DNA from: Brevinematales bacterium
Lineage (GTDB): Bacteria > Spirochaetota > Brevinematia > Brevinematales > JAOACQ01
Reading direction: 5' to 3'
Assembly: GCA_020052515.1 (NCBI GenBank)
Contig: JAGVOW010000084.1
Span: forward strand, 1 to 45,547
Length of the DNA stretch: 45,547 nt
Positions within the stretch are counted from its first letter, which is position 1; the number at the start of each line of letters is the position of its first letter. This document shows positions 16,055 to 25,588 of the stretch, piece by piece. A program made the position numbers and the translations under genes. A model generated the notes under the pieces. It saw only the letters and a list, made by a program, of their open reading frames with translations, was not told where the DNA came from and did no database searches.

Positions 16055-17914
16055 ATGACAAAGAAAACATGGATTATTCTTGTGTCAGCATTAATCGGAT
16101 CTGGTGTTTTATTTTATTCCTGCGCGGCAGCGCCGGCACTTGATAGTGGAAGCAGCAGTTCTTCTGTTAGTTCAGAGCCTCCGCTTGGCAGTCAGCCGGG
16201 CATTTATGTCGGTACAAATGGTAGTGACACAAATACGGGCACGAGCAAAACAGCGCCTGTTTTAACACTTCAAACGGCTATTCTGAAAGTCCTGGCGAAT
16301 GGAAGGGCTTATGTTTATGTAGCTTCAGGTACTTATACTTATCGAAATGGGCTGAATCCGCTGACCAATTCCAGCGGGGTAACTAATTCCGGGCTTTTGA
16401 TTTCTAACAGCGGCATTAATTTTTATGGCGGCTGGGACAATTCTTTTTCCTCGAGGGCGGCGGATCAATACAGTGTTTTACATGGCAGTAATGTAATAGA
16501 CCATGTCGTTTTGATCAAGAATTCCTCGAATGTTTTGATGGATGGATTTGTTGTTAGAAATGGACTGGCGATTTCCCCTTCTGTAAGTTCTCCGAAAGGC
16601 GGCGGATTTTACATTACAAATTCAAGCGGCTGTATTATTACCAACTGTATCATTGCCGACAATGAAGGCTGGATAGGCGGAGGAATAAACATTGAAAGCG
16701 GCGGCAGTAATAGGATTTACGGTATAATCTCGAATAATACAGGCGGCTACGGGGGAGGAGTTTACATTAGCGGCAGTCCGGATAATATTATTAATGCCTC
16801 TGTTGTTAATAATTCTGTCGGAAATGAGGGAGGCGGAATTCTGATAAACGGATCCTCTTCTTCGAATAACCTGGTAACAGGCCAAATTTTTGGAAATTCC
16901 GGCGGCGGCGGTACCGGCGGCGGTGGTATTTTGATAAATGGTTCAGCGGCCAACAATAAAGTTGTCAATGCTTTAGTTTCGGATAATTATTCTTATGCTT
17001 TCGGCGGCGGTATTTCTTTCCGGGCGCCGGACAATCTCATTTCCAACACAATTGTGTCTAACAATACGGCCAGACAATACGGCGGCGGAATAGCTTTGCA
17101 GGGCACTGACTGTAAGGTTTATAACAGCCGGATTTGTTTGAATAAAATTACTAATGACTCACTTCTTTGTTCAGGCGGCGGAATCTATATTAGCGGCGCG
17201 GGGGCTCTGGTTTATAACAGCCGGATAGAAAACAATTCTACTCCGGTTGATGATGATAGGGGCGGCGGTATTTCCTTTTATAATGTCACATCCGGCTATA
17301 TCAGCAATTCCATAATCAACTCGAATTCTTCTTCCTTCGGCGGAGGCGTTTGCTTCTTTGGTTCTATTGCTTTGATTGCCAACAGCTCCTTATTCAGCAA
17401 TAAGGCTTCGCAATACGGCGGTGGTGTATATAGCGTTTCTTCTACAAATATTCTAACAGAGAATACAATCAGCGCTAATAACGCTGTTGCCGGCTGTGGA
17501 TTGATGATTACTTATTCTTCCATAACTCTCATGAGTAATACGATTGCTTCAAACGCCTTTAACAATTATGGAAGCGGTTTCTGGATTGAAAATGCGGCGG
17601 CTGTCGTGAAGCAGAATAGAATTTTGAATGACGGCGCAAGTATCGGTTTGCGAAATAACACAGAGCCTCTAAGTTTTGTTTCTAACATTATCGGGGGGGC
17701 GGCCGCTCTGTCAAACACAGGAATTTCAGAAAGCACATACAGCGACTCTCTTGGGCATACTGTTTTGGGGAATATATTTATTACAAACCGATTGAAGTTT
17801 TTATATTATGATTTTAACGGCTCGCATATCGTAACCAACAACGCGAGCTGGGCCAATATTAACAATACAAATTACTCCGGCGCGGCGATCGCGGGCGGAA
17901 ACAGCGTTCAGTAG
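16055..17914 (+). CDS. Right-handed beta-helix repeat lipoprotein
   Basis: This 619-residue protein has a signal peptide (WIILVSALIGSGVLF) and a relaxed lipobox FYSC, typical of spirochaete-like lipoproteins. A Ser-rich linker and a domain starting GIYVGTNGSDTNTGTSKT follow, the usual entrance to parallel beta-helix (Pectate_lyase_3/DUF1565-type) proteins. About fifteen coils repeat the pattern GGG-I-(F/Y)-I with N-I-(I/V)-N-N, for example GGGILINGSAANNKVVNALV and GGGIALQGTDCKVYNSRICL. No catalytic lyase motif is obvious, so it may be a structural or adhesive surface protein. GGAGGG precedes the start. A family B repeat follows the stop. Confidence 0.85.
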   Translation: MTKKTWIILVSALIGSGVLFYSCAAAPALDSGSSSSSVSSEPPLGSQPGIYVGTNGSDTNTGTSKTAPVLTLQTAILKVLANGRAYVYVASGTYTYRNGLNPLTNSSGVTNSGLLISNSGINFYGGWDNSFSSRAADQYSVLHGSNVIDHVVLIKNSSNVLMDGFVVRNGLAISPSVSSPKGGGFYITNSSGCIITNCIIADNEGWIGGGINIESGGSNRIYGIISNNTGGYGGGVYISGSPDNIINASVVNNSVGNEGGGILINGSSSSNNLVTGQIFGNSGGGGTGGGGILINGSAANNKVVNALVSDNYSYAFGGGISFRAPDNLISNTIVSNNTARQYGGGIALQGTDCKVYNSRICLNKITNDSLLCSGGGIYISGAGALVYNSRIENNSTPVDDDRGGGISFYNVTSGYISNSIINSNSSSFGGGVCFFGSIALIANSSLFSNKASQYGGGVYSVSSTNILTENTISANNAVAGCGLMITYSSITLMSNTIASNAFNNYGSGFWIENAAAVVKQNRILNDGASIGLRNNTEPLSFVSNIIGGAAALSNTGISESTYSDSLGHTVLGNIFITNRLKFLYYDFNGSHIVTNNASWANINNTNYSGAAIAGGNSVQ

Positions 17915-17922
17915 GGTAGTTT

Positions 17923-18014
17923 TTATTCACCACAAAGACACCAAGGGTACCAGGAACGAATTTGGGGGTGTTGGCTTGGTGCTCTTTGTGTTCCCTGGTG
18001 GTGAATGTGAATAA
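17923..18014. repeat. Family B inverted repeat, copy 1
   Basis: TTCACCACAAAGACACCAAG opens the element and CTTTGTGTTCCCTGGTGGTG closes it, so its ends are imperfect inverted repeats of about 30 bases. It lies between the convergent stops of the beta-helix lipoprotein and the TolB-like gene. It can form a long hairpin in either transcript and may end both. Confidence 0.85.
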
Positions 18015-18018
18015 TTCT

Positions 18019-19122
18019 CTAAAACCGGTACCCTATTCCTAAGAGCGGTTTAATACCACCGTCCACGGCGGCAAAGGAATAACGTACTCCCGCTTCTAAA
18101 AAGATGTTCCATATTTCAAAACCCACCATAACGGTTGGTGAAATGATCAGGCTTTTGCTGAAATAGCAAAATCCGCCGGCGCTGGCATACATTGTGTCTT
18201 TCCAGAAATTCCATTTCAGGTCCAGAGAAGCGGTAGGAATGATAGTTTCCGCAATATATACCGCTCCGCCGAGCGCGTTTATACTCAAAGAGTCTGTAAA
18301 TCTCCAGTTTACACCAACGCTTGCTCCCAATCCTCCCTCGAGGACTTTTAACGGAAAATAAAGAGCCCTTTTTGTCTGCGCCGGCCGGTATTTAATTTCA
18401 TAGGTATTATTTTCAGGTACTTTAATGAATTCCCTGTAAACTTCATTTTCTTCTTTATTATTAACCGCGCGGATGGAAACTTCCACGTTTTCATTGGCTA
18501 CTACATTGTCGTTAAAGCCGTCGCGTCTTTTGACATCCTTTTGGGGATAAGCATTGATATAGAGCCGGTATAATCCAGCCGCTTCGATATCCACTTTCAG
18601 TCTGCCCATAGTGATGTTTCTGCCTGCCAGCGCGGAACTGGTACTGCGGATAAGGTTGTCTATCGTGTCGAAAATATCCCTGCCGCTTCCGCCTTCATAT
18701 TGCCTTTTCATTTTTAGCTCTGAGGTAATCGCGTCATAAACATAAACATTAATGGCTATGGTTTCCTTCTTTTTATTGACCCTGTAATCGCCGATAATGA
18801 TCTGTTTTACCTTCAGCTTGAGGCCGATATCAGAGGCGGCAGTGACATCCAATTTATTTTGTTCCCAGAATCCATCCTGTTTGGTAATCTTTTCGACTTC
18901 GGTGTAAGGAGAAACCTTTACTCCCGGGATTTTTGACAAAAATGTCGTGAGCGATTTGGTAATGGTCAGGTTAATGTTATCATCGGACCTTTCTCCCTGG
19001 TTGATAAAACCAATTACAGCAATAGACTTGGCTTCCTGGCCAAAGGATTGCGAGATGAAGATAAAACTGAGTAGAGTCAGCGGTAATATTTTTTTACATA
19101 AGTTAAAAAGCATTTTAATCAT
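18019..19122 (-). CDS. TolB/CsgG-like periplasmic domain with C-terminal outer-membrane barrel
   Basis: This 367-residue protein has a signal peptide (ILPLTLLSFIFISQSFG). An N-terminal domain follows with KSIAVIGFINQGERSDDNIN and VKQIIIGDYRVNKKKETIAI. This looks like the alpha/beta domain found in TolB N-terminal and CsgG/FlgO-like lipoproteins, which bind partners in the periplasm. A beta-rich region at about 175-265 comes next. From residue 270 alternating strands such as LKWNFWKDTMYASAGGFCYF end in GIGYRF, a C-terminal Phe typical of outer-membrane barrels. The exact family is not recognised. The start has GAGGAGGAATTA upstream. It is followed and preceded by family B repeats. Confidence 0.75.
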   Translation of the reverse strand: MIKMLFNLCKKILPLTLLSFIFISQSFGQEAKSIAVIGFINQGERSDDNINLTITKSLTTFLSKIPGVKVSPYTEVEKITKQDGFWEQNKLDVTAASDIGLKLKVKQIIIGDYRVNKKKETIAINVYVYDAITSELKMKRQYEGGSGRDIFDTIDNLIRSTSSALAGRNITMGRLKVDIEAAGLYRLYINAYPQKDVKRRDGFNDNVVANENVEVSIRAVNNKEENEVYREFIKVPENNTYEIKYRPAQTKRALYFPLKVLEGGLGASVGVNWRFTDSLSINALGGAVYIAETIIPTASLDLKWNFWKDTMYASAGGFCYFSKSLIISPTVMVGFEIWNIFLEAGVRYSFAAVDGGIKPLLGIGYRF

Positions 19123-19146
19123 TAATTCCTCCTCATAACGGCTCTA

Positions 19147-19225
19147 TTTCACCACGAAGACACCAAGAGCACCAGGAAAGATTTCAAGGTTTAGTTCTTA
19201 GTGTACTTTGTGATCCTGGTGGTAA
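19147..19225. repeat. Family B inverted repeat, copy 2
   Basis: TTCACCACGAAGACACCAAG at the left and TACTTTGTGATCCTGGTGGT at the right pair imperfectly. It fills the gap between the 1656-residue gene and the TolB-like gene on the minus strand. Confidence 0.85.
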
Positions 19226-19229
19226 ACAC

Positions 19230-22200
19230 TTATGACTTTTTCTTTCTTTCCATTGGGTTCATCATCTCATTCAATTTCAGCGGGGAGTCCAGCTTCTTCA
19301 ATTCCTCTTCTGTTAATTTATAATTTTCCGACTGGGCAACACCCGGCCCCATAAAGGGCTCACGGTACTGGTAAGGAATCACTTTCTCGCTGAAATAATC
19401 GGGAGCGTCCTTGCCTCCGCTTACCCGGTAGGCAATGCCTTTCCGCCTGTCGCCGACAAAATGAGCTTCCTTTTCCGAAAGCATACGGATATCGGTAATA
19501 TAAGCGCCTATCACTTTCCTGTCCGCAGTCTGTTCCAGCCTGAGGGTGTAGGTTTGCTGCTGAATTATTTTCTTTTCCTTGCGCGGATGAGGCAGGAAAT
19601 AGGCTTTAAACTGATTATAGAGTGCCGTTTTTTCATCTTTTTTCGTCCGCGCCGGTGTGAAATTTAGGATTTCGCCTACAGTACCTTCCTGAAGTTCAAA
19701 GAACCTGCAATTTTCGGATACTTGGGGCTGTTTAATCGGTTCTTTCCGGTCCAATTCTTTTACCGAACGCTTTACTTCTGTAAAATGAATCAGTCTCACG
19801 TCCTTGCAGATGACCTCGGGTATTTTTAATACCAGTCTTCCGTAAAATTTCTTTCCGTCGATTCTGAGCCCCCAGCGGGCGGACTTGCGCGGGAAAGTCA
19901 TTGTATAATTTACCGGCGACTCCCTGAAATTCACTGGGGAATCATCCTCCCCGATAGTAATTAAGGCAAATGTATTAATCTGGGAAGGGTCCGTCGCGTC
20001 AATAATATTGTGGTTTTTGACGGAAACATTGTTCGAATAAGTGGTGATAGACCAGATATCCACTCCTGGGTCGCTCGGATCAGGCGTCCCGGAGAGCGGC
20101 CCGCTGTCGGTCCTTCTGGCTGTGTCTACATCAGATGTAAAACCAGGCTGGTTGATAAAGGCAGTGAGACAGCCATGCCGGATGCTGGTTCCGGCAGGAA
20201 CATTGGCCGTGTTGGGTATGTACCACTTGAACTCAGCCAGCGGAAAGATTTTGTCAATACCCGCTGGAGCGGAATTTCCGCAGAGAGCTGGAACGGCATC
20301 CAGAGTTGCCATCGGGTAAGCGCTGCCGCTCAGCGGATCAAACTTGATAAATTTATCCTGCACGTATTTATTTTCCGTATTGACAACCCCGGCTGAAGTA
20401 TTACCTAAAATCTGCTCCCAGAGATTGTCCCGGCTCAAAGCGGGAACAAAATCGCTCCGGAGCTGGGAGTCGCAGTAGAATATCTGCACCTTTGCCGGCC
20501 CGGCTATCACGCCCCGGTTGGAAAGTTTAACCCAAACGCGGTTGAAGTAGGAAGCGGGTACCGCGCCATTGTCAATCCATGCGTTGGTAGTCATTTTAAT
20601 ACCGTTATTCGCGTCGGCGGCATCGGGCGTTTCGTCATTGTAGGTTTCAAAAGGCGAAGACGCTATCGGCGGTTCATCGCGGCAGTAACCGGCGGGGTAT
20701 CTTACGCCGGCTGAATAATCATGCGGGTTGTAAGTGCTTCCGTCGCCGCCGAATACGGCAGTCCGAATATCGGGGCTGCTCCCGCTGCAGGAGGTGCCTA
20801 AGCCGTTGTCGGAAACAAGATCGCGCACGTAGAAGTCCGGCAAAAATTGGCGGACCGCGCAGCGAAAATCCGTTTTTGAAGGCAAATCGTTCTTTAGATA
20901 ATCGTCCGTGTGCTTTCCTGAGAGCAAAGCGGGAGCCTCTAAAAACGGGGCGTCCGCGTAAGCCAGAATGAAAAGCCGGCGGCGGAGGTTGTTCTGAGCC
21001 GCCTGATTGAACACAAAATTCCAGGTTTTATTACTCGTATCGGCGGATGGACTGTCGGCCATGGAAAGCGCGATCGTCGAACCGGTGGGATCCAGAGCGG
21101 AAAATTGATTGCCGGCTGCCGGGTAATATTCCGGAAAATTGGCCTTTAGGAAACCGGCTGCTGAATTGTCCGCGGTATCGTTCCATTCGGCGATGGAATA
21201 ACGGATTTTTACCGGAATGTTCACTCCGGCAAAGGCCGGTTTGGAGATACTTCTGTATAAGTGGGAAACTACCCAGTTATTGCCGATGATAGGCTGGTCG
21301 CCGAGATCGGCGTTTGTCGCCGGGTTTTTGAGCAATAATCCCGGACTGCGGAAGAATGTCCCGTTGTCCTCAGCAATCTGGGTTGCCTCAAAACCGAGCC
21401 GGTAGGTATCCGATTCGCCGAGCTCGTATTCAGCGTCATAAAACGCGTAACGGACAAATTCCCAGGTGGCAGCGACACCCTGATTATTATTGTCAAAATG
21501 TCCGAAGCGGACACAAGCTTGATAGAGGTTTGCCGTATTTTCGTTCGGCAGGCGGTAAACCGGCAGGGAAAGCCCGGAATCGCTCCAGTCCGCCGCGCTG
21601 ACCGCTTTATATTTTACCTGATAAATCTCATCGGTCCCGTCAAAGGTTTTTTCCAGCCGGATGATGAGCGGGATGGAATTACCTCCGCCGTCCGCCCAGT
21701 TCACAACCGTACCGGAAATGCAGTAACCGTCAGTATCCGAAAGCTTGGCGGCAAGCCGCATACCGGTAAAAGCTCCCGCCGTTATTTTAACAAAAATTAC
21801 TTTCATGGTATAAGGCCCATTCCGCATGGAAAGCCCGACGCCGGTCGAAGTAAAAGATATCGCGTTTCCATACTGGTCTTTGGCATTGATGGTATTGCCC
21901 GCGGAGGTCACACTCAAGGTAATCCCGGCCTCGAGATAAGCGTAAGCGCTTCCGGTGACAGCCTCGCCGTTTGAATTGAATATCTTTCCATAAGTCCTGG
22001 AGAGCGTTTTGACCGTACCGCCCGCGCTGGTGATGGTGAGCGGATTGCCCATAGAAACGGAAAGCGCCGCTGTCCCGCCGGCGTCTTCCTTCCAGCGTTC
22101 GGAAGCCGCCAAAAGCGAATTCTCCGAACACCCGGTGATGATCCCGCCCGCGAGTATGCCTTCTTCGCGCGGGTAAAATCCCCAGCCTTCGATCTGGTCA

Positions 22201-24200
22201 ATCGCCGTGACGCGGTTTGCCGGCTGGGAGAGAATAAAGCGCCGGACAACCGGGCCGCCTTTCAGGCCATGATTATCGGTATATTCATTCACCGAAACGG
22301 TGTAAACGCCGTCGGTATTGAAATCACCCTCGTCGAGCGTATCGGAGGTATATCCTCCCGCGCTTGCCGTAAACGTAAAGGCAATGGATGTACCATCCGG
22401 CTTGAAAAGATTCGCGACCGGCGCGACGGAAGGACTGGCGGTCGCAATATTGACTAACACCGCCCGTGTCGCATGCTCCAGAAGCGGCGGGGAAATAATA
22501 AATGACGGCTGTTCCAGGTGCTGGACAGGATCCGCGCCATCGGTTAGGTCAATCGTGATCGCCGGCGGCAGATAGGCCACATTAATATTGAAAGTCCTGG
22601 CATTGCTCTGTGAGGAAACACCGGGATCGTCTTTTTCCTTTGCCGTCGCGGAATAATTGTTCCCATTGGGAAGGTTGTTGAAGACGGCTGTGAACGCGCC
22701 CGTGGCATTCGTTGTTACTACGTCCTGCGAAAAGTTTGAAGGCCCGGTAATGGATACCGTCACCTGCACCCCTGCCGCCTGTGTTTCCGTGCGCCCGGTG
22801 ATAGTCACATCGTCCCCGACCGGGGTAATGGCGTCCAGAGTCACTTTTCCGACGAGGTGTATCGCCGTCGTGCCCGTAAGGCTGACTTCCGTGGTACGCT
22901 GTATGGTCAGCGTATAATCCTGTACAATCGTGTTTACCGGGAACTGCTGGCCGGTCAGATCAAGTTCTCCATTCACAAGCTGCTTTCCGGCAATCGCCGA
23001 CTGCATACCGGAGAGGTCCCAGTCGTTATTTGACGGAAGGCCGTTGATCACTGCGCCGCCGGGGGTTTTTGCCGTGATGCTGAAAGAATTCGATTCGCCG
23101 GAATAAAAACGCTTCGGGCTTCTCGCAAACGGCCCGCCGGTGAAGGAAAAGAGAGGCGCGTTGATGTCAAAAGACGGCGATGTCGAACAGGCGGAGGCGT
23201 CGCCGACATTCGTTAAAGGCAATGTTATCCCCGAATGGACGCCGGCGCATTCAACAATCATATCGGCTGATTTCAGGGTGCCGGAGCCTGCGAATCCGCT
23301 ATGGCTGGCCTCTGCTGTATCGGCCGGATTGGAGGCGATCAGAAAATTCGCCGATGGGAAATCGTAAAATGGGACCGGCGCGCTGATCGTGTTTTCCGCC
23401 CGGATTTCCCCGGCTGTATGAACCTCGTAGGCTGTCCTGTTTCCGATGTTGAACCATTGAAAAGTTGGGCTTTGTATATTGATCGGACTGGATGTTATAA
23501 TATTCTCAAGATAAGTCTGGTTGGTTAACTCAAAATCACCCGCGGCCGCGACCCTGGTCATTTTGAGTTTCAGATCCATCGTGCCGTTTGAGAAACTCGA
23601 CGCGACAATCGGGCTGTCGGCGAGATTGTCAAAAGCGATCCCGTCAGCGCTCGATAATCCATAAGAATGCGTGGTAATGACCGCCAGCGTATCCGGATTG
23701 ACATTCTGCCCAAAATAAGAAAGCAGATGCGCCGCGACATCGGCTTCATTAGCGGGAGCGCCGTCGCACATACGGAGCCTGATCTGCTCCTTTGTCCACC
23801 GGCACGCGTTCCGCGAATCGCCGCCGAGGTAGGTGCCGTAAGGCCCGCCGGTGTAGACGGGGGTGGCGGCTGTGATGCCGTCGGTAACATTGTGGGTTAC
23901 ATTTGGTGCGAGTCCAGCCGTATTTGTTGTCAAAACCGCGTATAGTTGAACGTTATCCAAACAGGTGTAGGAAAGCTGAATATTGACCGGAACTTCCTGA
24001 GGAGATGCTGCCGGATAGGTAATACCGGTAACGGTAAACTGGCGAATATTAACGCCGGAATGATAACGGAGATAAACATCAAGAGTCGCCGTTGCCCATA
24101 CTTGTGGAGCAGCAACCGTTATCACGATATTAACAGATGTAGTTTTCCATTCGCAGAAAGCGGACGGTGTCCCGGTTTTAAAAGCGATAATCGTCGGCAT
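19230..24200 (-). CDS. Very large multi-domain beta-rich protein of unknown function, no signal peptide
   Basis: This intact 1656-residue frame has GAGGGAG eleven bases before the ATG. I do not recognise the whole protein. No Sec signal peptide or membrane helix is visible at the N-terminus (MPTIIAFKTGTPSAFCEWKT). Parts look like extracellular domains. An Ig/carboxypeptidase-regulatory-like unit lies at about 465-550 (DVTITGRTETQAAGVQVTVS), and a laminin-G-like segment at about 700-960. A CARDB-like adhesive segment lies at about 1115-1370 (DFYVRDLVSDNG, VWVKLSNRGVIAGPAKVQIF and EFKWYIPN). The last 220 residues are charged and Lys/Glu-rich. Cysteines are scattered throughout. The gene is visibly richer in G+C than its neighbours (32 of 60 bases at 20581-20640). 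It may be exported by a dedicated route with neighbouring envelope proteins, which is inference. Confidence 0.7.
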   Translation of the reverse strand: MPTIIAFKTGTPSAFCEWKTTSVNIVITVAAPQVWATATLDVYLRYHSGVNIRQFTVTGITYPAASPQEVPVNIQLSYTCLDNVQLYAVLTTNTAGLAPNVTHNVTDGITAATPVYTGGPYGTYLGGDSRNACRWTKEQIRLRMCDGAPANEADVAAHLLSYFGQNVNPDTLAVITTHSYGLSSADGIAFDNLADSPIVASSFSNGTMDLKLKMTRVAAAGDFELTNQTYLENIITSSPINIQSPTFQWFNIGNRTAYEVHTAGEIRAENTISAPVPFYDFPSANFLIASNPADTAEASHSGFAGSGTLKSADMIVECAGVHSGITLPLTNVGDASACSTSPSFDINAPLFSFTGGPFARSPKRFYSGESNSFSITAKTPGGAVINGLPSNNDWDLSGMQSAIAGKQLVNGELDLTGQQFPVNTIVQDYTLTIQRTTEVSLTGTTAIHLVGKVTLDAITPVGDDVTITGRTETQAAGVQVTVSITGPSNFSQDVVTTNATGAFTAVFNNLPNGNNYSATAKEKDDPGVSSQSNARTFNINVAYLPPAITIDLTDGADPVQHLEQPSFIISPPLLEHATRAVLVNIATASPSVAPVANLFKPDGTSIAFTFTASAGGYTSDTLDEGDFNTDGVYTVSVNEYTDNHGLKGGPVVRRFILSQPANRVTAIDQIEGWGFYPREEGILAGGIITGCSENSLLAASERWKEDAGGTAALSVSMGNPLTITSAGGTVKTLSRTYGKIFNSNGEAVTGSAYAYLEAGITLSVTSAGNTINAKDQYGNAISFTSTGVGLSMRNGPYTMKVIFVKITAGAFTGMRLAAKLSDTDGYCISGTVVNWADGGGNSIPLIIRLEKTFDGTDEIYQVKYKAVSAADWSDSGLSLPVYRLPNENTANLYQACVRFGHFDNNNQGVAATWEFVRYAFYDAEYELGESDTYRLGFEATQIAEDNGTFFRSPGLLLKNPATNADLGDQPIIGNNWVVSHLYRSISKPAFAGVNIPVKIRYSIAEWNDTADNSAAGFLKANFPEYYPAAGNQFSALDPTGSTIALSMADSPSADTSNKTWNFVFNQAAQNNLRRRLFILAYADAPFLEAPALLSGKHTDDYLKNDLPSKTDFRCAVRQFLPDFYVRDLVSDNGLGTSCSGSSPDIRTAVFGGDGSTYNPHDYSAGVRYPAGYCRDEPPIASSPFETYNDETPDAADANNGIKMTTNAWIDNGAVPASYFNRVWVKLSNRGVIAGPAKVQIFYCDSQLRSDFVPALSRDNLWEQILGNTSAGVVNTENKYVQDKFIKFDPLSGSAYPMATLDAVPALCGNSAPAGIDKIFPLAEFKWYIPNTANVPAGTSIRHGCLTAFINQPGFTSDVDTARRTDSGPLSGTPDPSDPGVDIWSITTYSNNVSVKNHNIIDATDPSQINTFALITIGEDDSPVNFRESPVNYTMTFPRKSARWGLRIDGKKFYGRLVLKIPEVICKDVRLIHFTEVKRSVKELDRKEPIKQPQVSENCRFFELQEGTVGEILNFTPARTKKDEKTALYNQFKAYFLPHPRKEKKIIQQQTYTLRLEQTADRKVIGAYITDIRMLSEKEAHFVGDRRKGIAYRVSGGKDAPDYFSEKVIPYQYREPFMGPGVAQSENYKLTEEELKKLDSPLKLNEMMNPMERKKKS

Positions 24201-24233
24201 ATTATTTCTCCCTCTTTTTATTTTTTAAAATTT

Positions 24234-24256
24234 GTAACATGTCAAGCACATGTTAC
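24234..24256. repeat. Nine-bp inverted repeat upstream of the 1656-residue gene
   Basis: GTAACATGT (24234-24242) and ACATGTTAC (24248-24256) are exact reverse complements around CAAGC. It lies between the repeat lipoprotein stop and the large gene's start. It could be an operator or an attenuator hairpin. A TTGACA overlaps it on the minus strand, but no convincing -10 box follows at the right distance. Confidence 0.55.
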
Positions 24257-24302
24257 GTTATACAAAGGTAAAAATCAAATCATTGCCTTTGTTGAGAAAA
24301 CT

Positions 24303-25376
24303 TTACTTTACCACAACACCAGTCGCATACCAATCATTAATCCCGTCTCCACCTAGATCAACCAGAACCCCGTTCTTCCAGTAGCATGCGTGATAGGTAT
24401 GATCCGTCGTGTTTGAGTAATACCCCGCCACATAAACCGTTCCATTATCGACGGTAATGGACTTGGCTTCTGAATTGGTCAATCCACCCAATATATACAT
24501 AGTAGTGCCGATCCAGTAGCAGGCAATGGTTGGGCTCAGGGGCCTGATGAAACCGCATGAATAAACCGTGCCTCCGGAGACCATCAAAGAATTTACTGCC
24601 GATCTTTGTCCGCCGGACAGATTGACCGGGACCGGGTTCGCGTTTGTCCAGTAGCAGGCATGCGGCACAACCCCGTCATTTGTATAACCGCCGGTATAAA
24701 CCACGCCGCCGGATACATAAATTGAATTCGCGCCAGAATTCGCTCCCCCGGAAAGGTCAAAACGGGTATTATTTGACCAGTAGCAGGCATAGCTATTGTT
24801 GGTGTGGCCAGCAGTAAAAATAGTGCCATCGCATACAAAAACAGAATTTGCTTGAGAATTTACACCGGCGTTTAAATTATACAAAGTGGTATTCGACCAA
24901 TATGTAGCTATTTTATTTAACCCACCATCATTTGTATAACCCGCAGAATAAACAATACCATTGTAAATATTTATAGAATAGGCTTCCGAACCGTTAGGAG
25001 AGTTATTTAAATTTGTTGGTGTGTCTCCATTATACCAATAACAAGCATATGGAGATATGGTATTGTATCCAGAAATCAAAATATTCGAACCGGATAAAAC
25101 AATAGAATTTGCTTTAGAAAAAACTCCGGGAGAAAGTGTGTTGCTGACTCCATCCTTCCAATAAAGCGCCTGATAAGTTCCGCCATTATCAATATACCCC
25201 GCCACATACACCGTCGGTCCGGATGACCCGCCCGGCGAACTGCTGGACGATCCTCCTCCTCCCTGCTGGTCCTTCACCACATCGGCGGGGGCCCAGAGCT
25301 CGGAGATAAAGCCGCACGAGGCGGTGAGAAGGACAGTGAGAAGCGCTGTCTGTATGAGGATGAGTTTCTTCAGCAT
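24303..25376 (-). CDS. Lipoprotein with about eight HAF-like/beta-propeller repeats
   Basis: This 357-residue protein has a signal peptide and lipobox (LLTVLLTASC). After a Gly/Ser-rich linker come about eight repeats of roughly 38 residues with the pattern A-(N/K)-S-I-x-V-x-x-G-x-V-Y-x-A-G-Y-(S/T)-N, then H-A-C-Y-W. Examples are ANSIYVSGGVVYTGGYTNDG and AKSITVDNGTVYVAGYYSNT. These resemble the extracellular HAF repeat and probably fold as a beta-propeller. Most repeats carry one Cys in the ACYW motif. The function is unknown; surface display and binding is likely. GGAGGTC precedes the start. The next gene on the strand is the 1656-residue protein 102 bases downstream. Confidence 0.8.
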   Translation of the reverse strand: MLKKLILIQTALLTVLLTASCGFISELWAPADVVKDQQGGGGSSSSSPGGSSGPTVYVAGYIDNGGTYQALYWKDGVSNTLSPGVFSKANSIVLSGSNILISGYNTISPYACYWYNGDTPTNLNNSPNGSEAYSINIYNGIVYSAGYTNDGGLNKIATYWSNTTLYNLNAGVNSQANSVFVCDGTIFTAGHTNNSYACYWSNNTRFDLSGGANSGANSIYVSGGVVYTGGYTNDGVVPHACYWTNANPVPVNLSGGQRSAVNSLMVSGGTVYSCGFIRPLSPTIACYWIGTTMYILGGLTNSEAKSITVDNGTVYVAGYYSNTTDHTYHACYWKNGVLVDLGGDGINDWYATGVVVK

Positions 25377-25396
25377 GAATGACCTCCAGTTATCTT

Positions 25397-25477
25397 TTCA
25401 CCACGAAGGCACCAAGGAGCACCAAGAAAGAGTTTCAGGGTTTGGTTTTGGTGTTCTTTGTGTTCCTGGTGGTGAGA
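25397..25477. repeat. Family B inverted repeat, copy 3
   Basis: TTCACCACGAAGGCACCAAG at the left and TTTGTGTTCCTGGTGGTGAG at the right are imperfect inverted ends. It sits just upstream of the repeat lipoprotein's start, between it and the vapBC remnant. Confidence 0.85.
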
Positions 25478-25588
25478 AATAGCATTTTTCAAAGTTTAAT
25501 ATCATACCAACAAAGCAGATATATTGCAATAGTTTTTACCCGCAATTGGTGCGAACACAAGACGAATTTATTTGCGGACAATTTCTCG

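Noticed and set aside
19461-23945. Many plus- and minus-strand frames of 60-160 residues inside the large minus-strand gene
   Set aside because: The GC-rich coding sequence leaves all other frames open by chance. Their translations are Arg/Pro-rich and match no family.
24221-24242. Promoter for the 1656-residue gene using the minus-strand TTGACA in the hairpin
   Set aside because: At 16-18 bases from TTGACA the sequence is only A-rich (AATAAA), a poor -10 box, so I list the hairpin but not a promoter.
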